From assembly GCF_050589685.1 (NCBI RefSeq), contig NZ_JBNGOS010000024.1, forward strand, positions 43,559-107,558: a stretch of DNA of 64,000 nucleotides, given 5' to 3'. This document shows positions 44,702 to 53,510 of the stretch, piece by piece (positions within the stretch are counted from its first letter, which is position 1; each line of letters opens with the position of its first letter). Source of the stretch: Saccharicrinis sp050589685 (GTDB lineage Bacteria; Bacteroidota; Bacteroidia; Bacteroidales; Marinilabiliaceae). The notes below the pieces were generated by a model. The model was not told the origin of the DNA and searched no databases. It saw only the letters and a program-made list of their open reading frames with translations. A program made the position numbers and the translations under genes.

Positions 44702-45736
44702 ATGAAATCAATGAATCTTACCGGTATCAGACAAATGGAAATGCAGGAAGTACCTATCCCGTTGTTGCGCAGGGATAATGATGTGCTGATACGTTTAAAG
44801 GTGGTAGCTGTCTGTGGTTCTGATGTTCATTATTATGTATCAGGAAAAATAGGCGATCAGGTAGTGTCGTATCCTTTTTCCGTGGGACACGAGTGTGCTG
44901 GTATCGTTGAGAAAGTGGGCGCTTCAGTCTCTCATGTGAAAATAGGTGATCGGGTGGCAATTGAACCTGCCATGCCTTGTTTTGAGTGTGACCAATGCAA
45001 ATGTGGAAGGCCTCATACCTGTCGTAAACTAAAATTTCTTGGATGTCCGGGACAAGCCGCTGGTAGCTTGTCAGAATTTATTGTGATGCCCGAAACTTCT
45101 TGTTTACCTATTCCAGATCGTATGACCTATGATCAGGCGGCCATCTCGGAACCGCTGGCTATTGGTCTTTACGCAGTGAATAGGGCAATGCCGATACAAA
45201 ATGCAAAAGCGGGCATTTTAGGATTTGGTCCCATAGGGATGAGTGTGTTATTGTCTGCGCTGACAAAAGGGGCCTCTAAGGTTTTTGTGAGTGATAAGAT
45301 TAATGAACGACTTCAAATTGCTATGGATTCCGGGGCGCATTATGCAGGTAATATTGATGAAAAGGATGTGGTGAAAGAAATTTTAGATCTGGAGCCTCAA
45401 GGTTTAGACCTTGTGTTTGAATGTTGTGGAAAACAGGAGGCGGTTGAACAGGCCTTTGATTTATTAAAGCCGGGTGGAATTTTGATGCTGATAGGAATTC
45501 CTCAATTCGATCATTGGCGCCTCCCTGTAAGTAAAGGACGCCATAAAGAAGTCACTGTTATGAATATTCGTCGCCAAAATGGAACAGTGGAAGAGGCCTT
45601 GGAATTGTTAGCCAACGAAAACATAGACGTTAGCAATATGCCAACCCACCGTTTCTCCTTTGTCGATTCAAAGCAGGCCTTTGATTTGGTTGCCAGTTAT
45701 AAGGATGGTGTGATGAAGGCCATGATTGATCTCTAG
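44702..45736 (+). CDS. Zinc-dependent medium-chain alcohol/polyol dehydrogenase
   Basis: 344 residues of the sorbitol/threonine-dehydrogenase-like MDR group. Catalytic zinc ligands are C38 (VAVCGSDVHYY) and H63/E64 (VGHECAG). The structural zinc lobe has CFECDQCKCGRPHTC (C93, C96, C99, C107). The Rossmann motif GFGPIGM and the following SDK (Asp in beta-2) suggest NAD rather than NADP. Substrate is likely a sugar alcohol or related polyol, not determined. It is on the opposite strand from the flanking SurA-like genes and lies between repeat copies at 44245 and 45924. Confidence 0.9.
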   Translation: MKSMNLTGIRQMEMQEVPIPLLRRDNDVLIRLKVVAVCGSDVHYYVSGKIGDQVVSYPFSVGHECAGIVEKVGASVSHVKIGDRVAIEPAMPCFECDQCKCGRPHTCRKLKFLGCPGQAAGSLSEFIVMPETSCLPIPDRMTYDQAAISEPLAIGLYAVNRAMPIQNAKAGILGFGPIGMSVLLSALTKGASKVFVSDKINERLQIAMDSGAHYAGNIDEKDVVKEILDLEPQGLDLVFECCGKQEAVEQAFDLLKPGGILMLIGIPQFDHWRLPVSKGRHKEVTVMNIRRQNGTVEEALELLANENIDVSNMPTHRFSFVDSKQAFDLVASYKDGVMKAMIDL

Positions 45737-45923
45737 CAGAGCGTTCAATATATTCTGTTATATTGTACATGATAAATGTAGAGTCTTTGGACGCACCTCA
45801 ATCAATATCAGTATGAACTCAGGAAGGGTCATTGTTATTTTTGTTCTGCCTATATTTATTTTACTGACATTTCCCATGCCTATTAGGCTGCACTTGAAAG
45901 CTGCATTTCTATTAGCCTGAAGA

Positions 45924-45975
45924 TTTTATTGCACTTTCAATGTTCACGACGAAGTGCTAATGCATAATCCGGGTT
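45924..45975 (+). repeat. Interspersed palindromic repeat, decayed right end (copy 4)
   Basis: TTTTATTGcACTTtcaATGtTCAcGACgAa followed by TGCATAATCCGGGTT aligns over about 50 bp with the right end of copies 1 and 2, with roughly a quarter of positions changed. No left end was found upstream. It is an older fragment of the same family. Between 45737 and 45923 no gene is supported. Confidence 0.6.
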
Positions 45976-46029
45976 AAAACAACATCTGAAAATTAAAAAG
46001 TTCCGGCGGACTACCAAAAAATGCCGTTC

Positions 46030-46128
46030 GGATTCAAAACTATGTTGCCATATGTGCATACTGCCTGTAAGCCACCGTCCGGCAGGACATGTAACTTGAT
46101 AGAAGCACATATGAAGTTTTGCAAATCT
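46030..46128. repeat. Imperfect palindrome upstream of the 41-bp tandem repeats
   Basis: CATATGTGC (46049-46057) and GCACATATG (46105-46113) are exact inverses. Outside them GGATTCAAAACT pairs with AGTTTTGCAAATC, and inside CTGCC pairs with GGCAG. Its sequence is unrelated to copy 1, so it is a different palindrome. It lies in the 1005-bp non-coding stretch 45737-46741. Confidence 0.6.
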
Positions 46129-46335
46129 TGAGTATATCTTTGACCGTCAAAACACATCTTCGAGACCTCTTTGCTAAAACTAAATTTCAAAATGACAAAG
46201 AACGTAATACGTTTAATGCGCCATGTTTATTTACTTTTAATAACGTTCCAATTTTAATGGGACATTAGTGAACCTAAATCATTAATTAGAATGTTCTGTG
46301 CCATACCGTAACATGTCTTTAATTAAAGAAACCTT

Positions 46336-46520
46336 CCTGCAGGTTGCGTGAGGTGTTCGTCAGGTGGTGAAACTGTCCTGCAGGTTGCGGGTGCTCTTTT
46401 TCAAATGGAGGTGCATTCCTGCCTGCTGCGAGACATTTCCGTCACGCGGGGAAGGCTTGCTGCACCTTGCAGGAGGTTTTCGTCAACGGGAGGCGGTTTC
46501 TGGCAGGTGGATCCCCGACA
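46336..46520 (+). repeat. Diverged 41-bp tandem repeat, four units plus a partial
   Basis: Units start at 46336, 46377, 46418 and 46459, each exactly 41 bp, with a partial fifth from 46500. The consensus begins CCTGCAGGTTGCGGGAGG and continues TTTTCGTCA, then a GGGGAGGC-like end. Units share only about half to two thirds of positions, yet the period never slips. It is much richer in G and C than the flanks. As 41 is not a multiple of three, it is not a peptide repeat. It ends about 220 bp before the DUF6261 gene. The role may be a regulatory RNA, a protein-binding array, or structural. Confidence 0.75.
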
Positions 46521-46741
46521 CACCCTCCATCCCGTGTACTTAGGATTGCGTGACATCAGACGGGCAGTCTTTGGTCTTTTATTATTTCACTTGAAGGCTT
46601 TGGTCCATGGCAGGAACGAAGATTTCCACCGTGCCGGTTTTTCGGATATATATAAAAATTATGGGATATTGTTTGATATTATCAGTATAATATTTTATAT
46701 TAATGACACTTTATTATCATCTAACTTTAAACAAATACCTT

Positions 46742-47470
46742 ATGATTCTAAATTTAAAGTTAACTAGCCTCAGGAATAGCGAGTTTGTGCAGTTTTATAC
46801 TGATTTACTCGCTATTATTGAAAAACATGAACCGATCCGGATTCAAATTGAAGCCCAATACCTTCCTTTAAAACAAAACCAGGATCGGCTTACCGAAGTG
46901 TTTAAACAAAAACAAGGAAGTATCTTAACGGAAGAGATAGCTGATTTGGATGGTCGCCGTGACAGAGACTTTGTTGGTATTTCTACTTTGGTGGAAGCTT
47001 ACACTTATAGTTACGAGCCGGAAAAGAAAGAGGCAGCCATAATACTAAAGGATTCCTTGAAATCATATACCGGAGCTGCTCGTATGAACTATAGAGCCGA
47101 AACCAGTATGTTAAATGATTTGGTGGAAAAGTGGCGCTCGGAGGAAGAATTGGTGCATGCAGTTGAAACCCTGGGACAACAGGCCTGGCTGAATGAGCTA
47201 GACACCTCGAACAAACTTTTTAACGATCGTTTTTTGGCACGCGTGCAGGAAACAGCCGGGAATCCGGACGTGAAAGTAAAAGAGATCAGGGACGGGATGA
47301 TGTCGCAATATAAAACCATGTTGAATCACATCAAGGCGCATGCAACGCTCAATGGCAATGAATCATATGATTCGTTGATAAATCAGATGAATGTTTTGAT
47401 TGAAGAATACGGCAAATTAATTACCGGAAGAAAAGCGAAATCAGACACAGACTCAGACAGTGAAATTTAA
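46742..47470 (+). CDS. DUF6261 family protein
   Basis: 242 residues from the ATG at 46742 (MILNLKLTSLRNSEFVQFY), where the family similarity begins; an in-frame ATG 13 codons earlier is possible. No strong ribosome site is seen at either. The protein is mostly alpha-helical and charged, without a signal peptide or membrane span. Recognisable family segments are LRNSEFVQFYTDLLAIIEKHEP near the start (helix 1), RDRDFVGISTLVEAYTYSYEP in the middle, and an acidic Ser/Asp tail. DUF6261 is largely limited to Bacteroidota and has no known function. The repeat-rich upstream region sets it apart from normal housekeeping genes. Confidence 0.75.
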   Translation: MILNLKLTSLRNSEFVQFYTDLLAIIEKHEPIRIQIEAQYLPLKQNQDRLTEVFKQKQGSILTEEIADLDGRRDRDFVGISTLVEAYTYSYEPEKKEAAIILKDSLKSYTGAARMNYRAETSMLNDLVEKWRSEEELVHAVETLGQQAWLNELDTSNKLFNDRFLARVQETAGNPDVKVKEIRDGMMSQYKTMLNHIKAHATLNGNESYDSLINQMNVLIEEYGKLITGRKAKSDTDSDSEI

Positions 47471-47503
47471 GTTAAACGAACGGTTAGGTTTTAATAAATA
47501 CAG

Positions 47504-47532
47504 AAGGTTGCTCTTTATGGGCAACCTTTTTT
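47504..47532. terminator. Rho-independent terminator after DUF6261
   Basis: AAGGTTGC (47504-47511) pairs with GCAACCTT (47521-47528), then TTTT, reaching the stop codon of the convergent lipoprotein gene at 47531. Confidence 0.9.
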
Positions 47533-48379
47533 AGTAGAATTTTATTACCTTTTGTTTTAACCCTTCGTCGTATAGTTCTTCTTCGAGGTTTTTAATGAAT
47601 TCGATCCTTTTTTTATTGAGCAAGATGGCCTTAATCTTCTCTTCAACAAAGCTGACCGGCGCAATATCATCCTCTTTGTGAAAAGCCCTTATCGATACCA
47701 GGTAATGGGAAGTACTGTCTGATGTTTCGTAAAATTTATTGTAATCCAAAAACATGGGGTGTTGAGGAAAAGGCAAGGGCAGCAGTTCGTTAATCTCTTC
47801 AACGGTAACCCACCTGTCCACGAAGTTGTCAAATTTTTGCGCATTCTGAAAACAATACTCTTCCAGTTTAACGTAATCGTCGCTATCATCTGATCGGTAC
47901 CATTTTTTAACGTCACTTAAATTAGGCGCATTGAGCGGAACTTGCACAAAAACACCCTGAATAATATCTCTGTCGAGCTTAAAGTTTTCGCTCATTTTGT
48001 TATAATACGCTTCAATTTCCTGAGATGAAATCAGAGGCACGTATTTTTGAAGCAAGAGTTTCTGTTGGTACCGATGAATCAGTAAAGATGCTCTGTAATC
48101 GCTTAATATCTGGTCCACATCTTTTTCCTCGGGCGTAAGGTTTAGTTCGGCCTTACGCAATAAAAGGGCAGATTTAACCCATCGGTTGATATAGTTCTGG
48201 GTAAAGGCGATGCTGTCGTTTTTGCTCAGGTTGCCAGGGACGGCTTTTTCCAGTTCCGATAGAGTCAATATCCGGTTGTCTACTTTAGCCAATGGCACGT
48301 CATCTTCGTCCGGTGCCACGTTTTTACAGGCACTAAAGCAAAGGATTGCTGCAACTAATAACCGAATGTGGATTTTCAT
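47531..48379 (-). CDS. SurA-N/PpiC-like periplasmic lipoprotein
   Basis: 282 residues. Lipobox CFSAC (C18). The region LAKVDNRILTLSELEKAVPGNLSKNDS resembles the SurA N-terminal chaperone domain, followed by long helices (to about 115) and a divergent part where a parvulin domain would be expected, without the usual glycine-rich GG-LGW and FGYH motifs. So it may be a chaperone without isomerase activity. It is the middle member of a three-gene PpiC/SurA set usual in Bacteroidota; the first lies upstream (48496-50433), the third is displaced to 42712. Likely task is folding of outer-membrane proteins. Confidence 0.8.
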   Translation of the reverse strand: MKIHIRLLVAAILCFSACKNVAPDEDDVPLAKVDNRILTLSELEKAVPGNLSKNDSIAFTQNYINRWVKSALLLRKAELNLTPEEKDVDQILSDYRASLLIHRYQQKLLLQKYVPLISSQEIEAYYNKMSENFKLDRDIIQGVFVQVPLNAPNLSDVKKWYRSDDSDDYVKLEEYCFQNAQKFDNFVDRWVTVEEINELLPLPFPQHPMFLDYNKFYETSDSTSHYLVSIRAFHKEDDIAPVSFVEEKIKAILLNKKRIEFIKNLEEELYDEGLKQKVIKFY

Positions 48380-48428
48380 ATACTCTAATAAATTAGCTTA
48401 ACGCGGATAACCAGTTCGGACTTTAATG

Positions 48429-48462
48429 GCGCACCTCCCGCTTTGGGCGGGACAGGTGATGT
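48429..48462. repeat. Hairpin between the two PpiC-family genes
   Basis: CCCGC/GCGGG core (48437-48451), extended by CACCT with AGGTG and GGC with GCC. It lies between the stop of the upstream PpiC gene (48496) and the start of the downstream lipoprotein (48379). It may reduce or stop read-through; no T-run follows. Confidence 0.5.
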
Positions 48463-48495
48463 GCCCAATTATCTGCCCCGGCCATACCGGTTTCA

Positions 48496-50433
48496 TTATT
48501 TCTTTTTTACTTTTTTGCTGTATTTTAATGCTTTCTTATTCACCGTAGGAACATACCTGGCTTTAAGTTTGTTTAACCATTCATTTTCTATTTGGGTTTG
48601 GTAATCCGCAATTACCTGACCTCTGGTTTCTTCCAGTTTTTTGGGTTTTTTGGCGATTTTTTGCCCGGCTCCCCAAAGGTATTTATAGTCGGGATCGATC
48701 TTTCCCTCCGATTTTTTCACCTTCCACAATTGCTTGTCCAACGCTTTATATTCGCCTTTATGGAACGTTCCTTCTATAACCCTGGCATCAGGAAACAGCT
48801 GTTTCAATGAATCCGCTGTGATATTATTTGAGGCCATCAACTTTTTGGCCGCACCCAGTTCTTTTTTATCGTTTGTCAAGAAGATCTTGCCTTCCATTTT
48901 CTCGGGATAAAAATAATCTGCCTGATGAGCAGCGTAGTACGATTCAATTCCTGTGCTGTCTTCAATGGCTTTGTTCCAGATTTCTTTTTGGCTGATTTCA
49001 AATATCAACAAGCCATCGTGATATTCGTTCAACAAATATTTATACTCGGGGTATTTGTCTTCCAATCTTGATTTCTCAAAGGCAAGTATTTCATCCTCCA
49101 GGATTGTTTCAGACAGTTTGTCAATCAGGCTTGCCCTTCTGGGTTGGGTAAATTGTCTGTTCTCCTTTAGTTTTGCAATAAACGCAGATACCGTAAAATC
49201 CCAACCGTTCATGGTCGCTACATTGACCCCGGAATTCTCAAATTCAGAAAAGAACGCATCATCGGACAGCTGGCTGTCCTTCGCTTTTGTTTTAATTTGT
49301 TCCAAAAGCGTATCGTCTTGCCAATAGTTATACGCTTTCTTTAATCGGGCAACGACTGCCTTTTTACCCTGATAGGCCCTTTCGTCTTTGGCTATTCTGT
49401 TGCTTATTTCTTCCTTCTTCTCATCGAAAGGTGGAACCCCTCTTTTTTCCAGTAGTTTGATGATATGGAATCCATAAGGCGTTTGGATAACCTCTGAGAT
49501 GCTACCGGCAGAATCGAGCTTGAAAGCAGGCTCACTATATTCGGGTATCATCCTGCCTGTTCCAAACCAGGGCAGTTCACCGTTGTTGTTGGCGCTGTTT
49601 CTATCTTCGGAAAACTGTTTGGCCAGGGCTGCAAAATCATCTCCTCTTAAAACCAGCTGATGTACCGAATCGATTTTTGCCCGTTTTTCGGCGATCACTT
49701 TTTCCGGTGAGTCAGGAGGAAACATTTGCATAATATGGGCAGTTCTCAATTCGCCACGGTTTTTTCTTTTGTCGTGAACTTTTACCACATGGTATCCAAA
49801 GGAGGTCCGGGTAATGGGCGAAATTTCACCTACGGCCGTGTTATACGCCGCCGATTCAAATGGATATACCATCATAAATCCGCTGAAATATCCTATTTTG
49901 CCCTGGTTTTTCCTGGCCGAAGGATCTTCGGAGTATTGTGCGGCTAACTCGTTAAAGTCATCTCCGTTTTTATATTTCTCAACGATGGAACTTATTTTCT
50001 CGTAAGCTTTTAAGGTGTCTTCGGGCGATGGGGAAGGGGGCAGTTTAATTAAAATGTGACTCGCGTTCACTTCCGTTTTTAACCTGTCGTAAGCTTCCCG
50101 GATGAGTTGATCTGTCACTTTTTTATCCGATAGGTACGGCTTGGCCAGTTCATCTTTATAATAGTTAAATTCCTTGGTGAAGGAAGGTAAAGTGTCGAGA
50201 CCTTGTGCACAAGCTTCGTGTACTTTTAGTTTGTAGTTGACAAACAGGTCGATATATTCATTTTTGGATTTGGGCTCTTCGGAAAAGTTGTTGTTCTTGT
50301 TGTAGATGAAATCGAACTCTTCAACTGTATAATTTTTGTCTCCAATAGTCACCAGGTTATGGGTGGACTGCGCAATGGCACCTGCCGAGAATAATACAGC
50401 GGCAAAAAGCAAAATCAGGTTGGTACGTATCAT
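48496..50433 (-). CDS. PpiC-type peptidyl-prolyl isomerase with tandem parvulin domains
   Basis: 645 residues with a signal peptide (1-21, AGAIAQ). Two parvulin domains: the first about 115-215 (NASHILIKLPPSPSPEDT, GKIGYFSGFMMVYPFE, SFGYHVVKV), the second about 225-320 (RTAHIMQMFPP, NNNGELPWFGTGRMIPEY, PYGFHIIKL). The N-terminal VTIGDKNYTVEEFDFIYNKN and the long C-terminal helical region (330-600) fit SurA-like periplasmic chaperones. The C-terminus is very basic (KKALKYSKKVKKK). It is the first gene of the split PpiC/SurA set. Confidence 0.92.
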   Translation of the reverse strand: MIRTNLILLFAAVLFSAGAIAQSTHNLVTIGDKNYTVEEFDFIYNKNNNFSEEPKSKNEYIDLFVNYKLKVHEACAQGLDTLPSFTKEFNYYKDELAKPYLSDKKVTDQLIREAYDRLKTEVNASHILIKLPPSPSPEDTLKAYEKISSIVEKYKNGDDFNELAAQYSEDPSARKNQGKIGYFSGFMMVYPFESAAYNTAVGEISPITRTSFGYHVVKVHDKRKNRGELRTAHIMQMFPPDSPEKVIAEKRAKIDSVHQLVLRGDDFAALAKQFSEDRNSANNNGELPWFGTGRMIPEYSEPAFKLDSAGSISEVIQTPYGFHIIKLLEKRGVPPFDEKKEEISNRIAKDERAYQGKKAVVARLKKAYNYWQDDTLLEQIKTKAKDSQLSDDAFFSEFENSGVNVATMNGWDFTVSAFIAKLKENRQFTQPRRASLIDKLSETILEDEILAFEKSRLEDKYPEYKYLLNEYHDGLLIFEISQKEIWNKAIEDSTGIESYYAAHQADYFYPEKMEGKIFLTNDKKELGAAKKLMASNNITADSLKQLFPDARVIEGTFHKGEYKALDKQLWKVKKSEGKIDPDYKYLWGAGQKIAKKPKKLEETRGQVIADYQTQIENEWLNKLKARYVPTVNKKALKYSKKVKKK

Positions 50434-50666
50434 GGTTATTAAAATTGTTTACTTTAATTAAACTGTCCGGACAATAAATTATTGCATATTTATCTATGTT
50501 TTCACCACATTGTATGGTGGCCAATAATGCGGCCTAAAGAAAACAAAAAAGCCCGAAAAACAAAAGTTAACAGATGGTTAAAACGATAATCGTTGCGCAT
50601 ATTTGGGCGCTTTACGGAGTATGGTAACTTATGCAGTAGGCTTTCCCTGGCACGGCGTTTTAAATC

Positions 50667-50707
50667 CCCGGGATGACGGTTAAGATCTTATACCCCGTCA
50701 TCCCGGG
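50667..50707. terminator. Perfect 13-bp stem downstream of the octahaem cytochrome gene
   Basis: CCCGGGATGACGG (50667-50679) and CCGTCATCCCGGG (50695-50707) pair without mismatch around a 15-nt loop. It lies 28 bp after the stop of the minus-strand cytochrome operon. On that strand GGATTTAAAA follows, so it probably terminates the operon. The rest of 50434-50734 holds no gene. Confidence 0.75.
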
Positions 50708-50734
50708 CGTATTTATTTCGCTGCCGTTGCACGC

Positions 50735-53032
50735 TTATTGTTGTAATATTGCTTCAATTTGCGCTTTGTCAGGAACGTTAGGAAACTTGTTTAATATGAT
50801 TCTGGCCATTTCTTTCGATTTGTCCTTTTGTTGGTATTTCATGTGCAGATTGAGCATGGCTATATAATAACTCATGTCATCCGGGTGAATGGCAATCGCT
50901 TTGTTAAGATATTTTTCGGCATCGCGACTGTTGTTCCGGAAATCGTACATCATTGCGATGTTGTACATGATACGAGGGTTTTGCGGTGAAAATTCCGAAG
51001 CTTTTAACAGCCAGTCCATCGACTCGTCATATCTTTGTTGTTCCGATAAAAACAGGGCATAGGTGAACATGGTGTTTCCGTCCTCCGGCATATGCTTCAG
51101 GTAATCTTTCAGCAATAATTCTGTTTTTTTAGGTTCACCCTTGCTGTTGTATAATAATGCCAGATTGATTTTTATGGTATGTAGTTCAGCATCCTGCTCC
51201 AACGCTTTTTTGTAGAACTTTTCAGCTTTATCTATTTGCTTGTCGTTGTAATAAAAGTTGGCCAAATTAAACTTGCCGGTAGGGAAATCGGCACTGTATT
51301 TCAAGGCCTCCAGATATTCATCTTTGGCCTTGTCCAAAGCTTTTTTATACTTGGCCGGAATTTGTTCCTGAGGCACTCCGAATAACTTGGATGCGCTTTC
51401 AATCCTGATCGCCTTGGTTTGGTCACCCAGTAAATCCAATACCGAATTCAATGATTTTTGGTCGTCCAGTATTAGGTTTTGCAGGGCATTATAACGAATA
51501 TGGCCGTTAAAATTGTGTAACGCTTCAATCAGTATGTCTTTAGCTTTGCTTTGATAGTGCAAGCCGAGCAGGTGAATGGCGGTAGCACGGATTATTTCGG
51601 GATAAACCTCGTCGTTGTAAATATGTACCAGACCGTCGAACCCTTCCTGGCTTCCCGATTGAGCTTCCTTAAATACGGTTCCGTATTGCGATGGTCGGCC
51701 GATGCCGTGCCATTTGTTCACATAATCAATCGCCCAATCCGTTGTTTGGTCGGCATGGCATTGGTTACAGGCATTGGGTGTACCGATTTCCTTGGTTAAA
51801 TCCGGCCGGGGTATACGCATGCTGTGGTCGTTACGGTAATCCACACCCATATAAAACTGGGCCGGCATATGACAGTTGATACAACGGGTGCCTTCGCCTA
51901 CCTCGAACGTAACACCGTCATCGGCAATAACCGCTTCTCCAACCTCTCCATACCCTTTATGGAAATGATGGTTATAAGTATCATAGTCATCTGCACGATG
52001 ACATTGCGTACATAACCTGTTGTCCTCGAATAATCGTTTGGTGCTATGTACATTGTGACAGTCGTTACACTGCACGTCGCGCATATACATTTTGCTTTGT
52101 GTAAATGATCCATACACATAATCCTCGTCCAGAATCTGTCCATCGATATGGTAATTTTCACCTGTTGGCAGGTTGGGGATCGTATGATTGTAGATGTCCG
52201 CGCTATGAACAAAATCAGAAACGGAGCCGCGGCGGGTATGGCACCTGACACATAAATCCACATATTGCTTGTTGTCGATGCCGCTGGTTTTAACCACCAG
52301 GCCAAAGTTGTTGTGCTCATTGCGGGCATATTCGGCTTTGGCTGCCCATTCCAGGTGTTTTGATGCCGGGCCGTGGCAGGCTTCACAGCTGACATCGATC
52401 TCGCTCCAGGTTGTATGGTACGAATCGGTTTCCACATCATATCCTTTCACCAGGTTGGTGGAATGACAATCGGCACACATACCGTTCCAGTTTTGGGCCT
52501 GGTTGGTCCAGTGCAGCCAGTTGTTGCTCTCAATAATTTCGTTGGTGTAAATCTCCTCTGCCATGTGGTACCAGACACTGTCTTTGGAGTTCCATGTTAA
52601 AGGCAGTGTCTGCAATCGACCCTTGTCAAACGCAACCAGGTATTGTTGCAGGGGATAATAACCAAAGGTGTATTTAATCTCAAACTCCTCAAGTTGGCCT
52701 GATTCCCCATCCGTTTCAACATAAAATCGTCCGTCGCGCTTATAAAACCGATGTGTCATCCCATTGTAATCGAGCGACTGGTTGTTGAAATCGCCCAACA
52801 CGGTGGAGTCGTTGGCATGTTCCATCGCCCTGTCGTGATCGGAACCCACCCATTCGTTATATTCGTTCAGATGGCATTCAACGCAGGTTTCCCTGCCCAC
52901 ATAGGTCGCTTCATGGGCCTGCTCTGCATCGTCTCCGCTATAGGTACGGATTACGGTATACGCGGGAATGGAAATAATGGCCACGATAATGGCGATCAGA
53001 CTGATGCGTTCTATTTTATTGCGATTCTCCAT
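50735..53032 (-). CDS. Membrane-anchored octahaem cytochrome c with TPR domain
   Basis: 765 residues. An uncleaved N-terminal helix (about 9-29) anchors it, leaving the rest in the periplasm. Eight CxxCH haem sites: CVECH, CADCH, CEACH, CVRCH, CNDCH, CTQCH, CINCH and CNQCH, all within residues about 50-440. A HEAT-like stretch (about 460-545) and TPR repeats (about 560-750, KFNLANFYYNDKQIDKAEKFYKKAL-like) follow. The ATG overlaps the Rieske stop codon (TAATG), so translation is coupled. With Rieske and cytochrome b it probably replaces cytochrome c1 as electron acceptor of a bc-type complex and passes electrons on; the partner is not known. Confidence 0.92.
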   Translation of the reverse strand: MENRNKIERISLIAIIVAIISIPAYTVIRTYSGDDAEQAHEATYVGRETCVECHLNEYNEWVGSDHDRAMEHANDSTVLGDFNNQSLDYNGMTHRFYKRDGRFYVETDGESGQLEEFEIKYTFGYYPLQQYLVAFDKGRLQTLPLTWNSKDSVWYHMAEEIYTNEIIESNNWLHWTNQAQNWNGMCADCHSTNLVKGYDVETDSYHTTWSEIDVSCEACHGPASKHLEWAAKAEYARNEHNNFGLVVKTSGIDNKQYVDLCVRCHTRRGSVSDFVHSADIYNHTIPNLPTGENYHIDGQILDEDYVYGSFTQSKMYMRDVQCNDCHNVHSTKRLFEDNRLCTQCHRADDYDTYNHHFHKGYGEVGEAVIADDGVTFEVGEGTRCINCHMPAQFYMGVDYRNDHSMRIPRPDLTKEIGTPNACNQCHADQTTDWAIDYVNKWHGIGRPSQYGTVFKEAQSGSQEGFDGLVHIYNDEVYPEIIRATAIHLLGLHYQSKAKDILIEALHNFNGHIRYNALQNLILDDQKSLNSVLDLLGDQTKAIRIESASKLFGVPQEQIPAKYKKALDKAKDEYLEALKYSADFPTGKFNLANFYYNDKQIDKAEKFYKKALEQDAELHTIKINLALLYNSKGEPKKTELLLKDYLKHMPEDGNTMFTYALFLSEQQRYDESMDWLLKASEFSPQNPRIMYNIAMMYDFRNNSRDAEKYLNKAIAIHPDDMSYYIAMLNLHMKYQQKDKSKEMARIILNKFPNVPDKAQIEAILQQ

Positions 53033-53493
53033 TATGCGTAGGTTAACTGTGATTTTTCAAAAGATTTTCTTTTCACAGGATGGTTGGTGTCGATAAAGAT
53101 TTCCCCGTTCTCAATTTTTATGGGGAAGGTGTCCAATGGTCGGGTGGCAGGCGCCGATAGTACCTCGCCAAAGCGGTTAAACTGCGATCGGTGGCAAGGA
53201 CAGTTGAAGCCGCCGGTTTTGAGGTTTGAGTTGACCACACACCCCAAGTGCGTGCATTTGACCGACATGGCCAGGAACCCCCCGTCTTCGAATCGTCTCA
53301 GAAAAAAATGACCTGTCATAAAAGGATAGGTTTTGTTCTTATTAAACGAATCTACTCTTCCTGCATTAAATAATTCTTTTTTTGTGTCGGCATGTTCCAC
53401 TTTGCTGACACCTCCTTTAATTAAAAAGAAGCCTTCCACGGATGCCGCAGCTACGAGTAACCGCTTTATAAATTTTCTTCTGTCGAAATTCAT
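53032..53493 (-). CDS. Rieske [2Fe-2S] protein of bc-type complex
   Basis: 153 residues. The N-terminus DRRKFIKRLLVAAAS looks like a Tat-type signal/anchor (an RR pair followed by a hydrophobic stretch). Cluster ligands are C80 and H82 in CTHLGC, and C98 and H101 in CPCHRS; C85 and C100 form the usual disulfide. It takes electrons from quinol at cytochrome b. It sits 17 bp after the cytochrome b stop and overlaps the octahaem cytochrome start. Confidence 0.95.
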   Translation of the reverse strand: MNFDRRKFIKRLLVAAASVEGFFLIKGGVSKVEHADTKKELFNAGRVDSFNKNKTYPFMTGHFFLRRFEDGGFLAMSVKCTHLGCVVNSNLKTGGFNCPCHRSQFNRFGEVLSAPATRPLDTFPIKIENGEIFIDTNHPVKRKSFEKSQLTYA

Positions 53494-53510
53494 TTTAGTC
53501 TATCAGATTT

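Noticed and set aside
46336..46520. CRISPR-like array
   Set aside because: Units are contiguous and diverged throughout; there are no conserved repeats separated by unique spacers and no cas gene in the window.
46348..46767. 139-codon plus-strand open frame across the 41-bp repeats
   Set aside because: It is open only because the repeat is GC-rich; the 41-bp period shifts frame each unit, the translation is cysteine/arginine-rich and irregular, and it runs into the DUF6261 start region.
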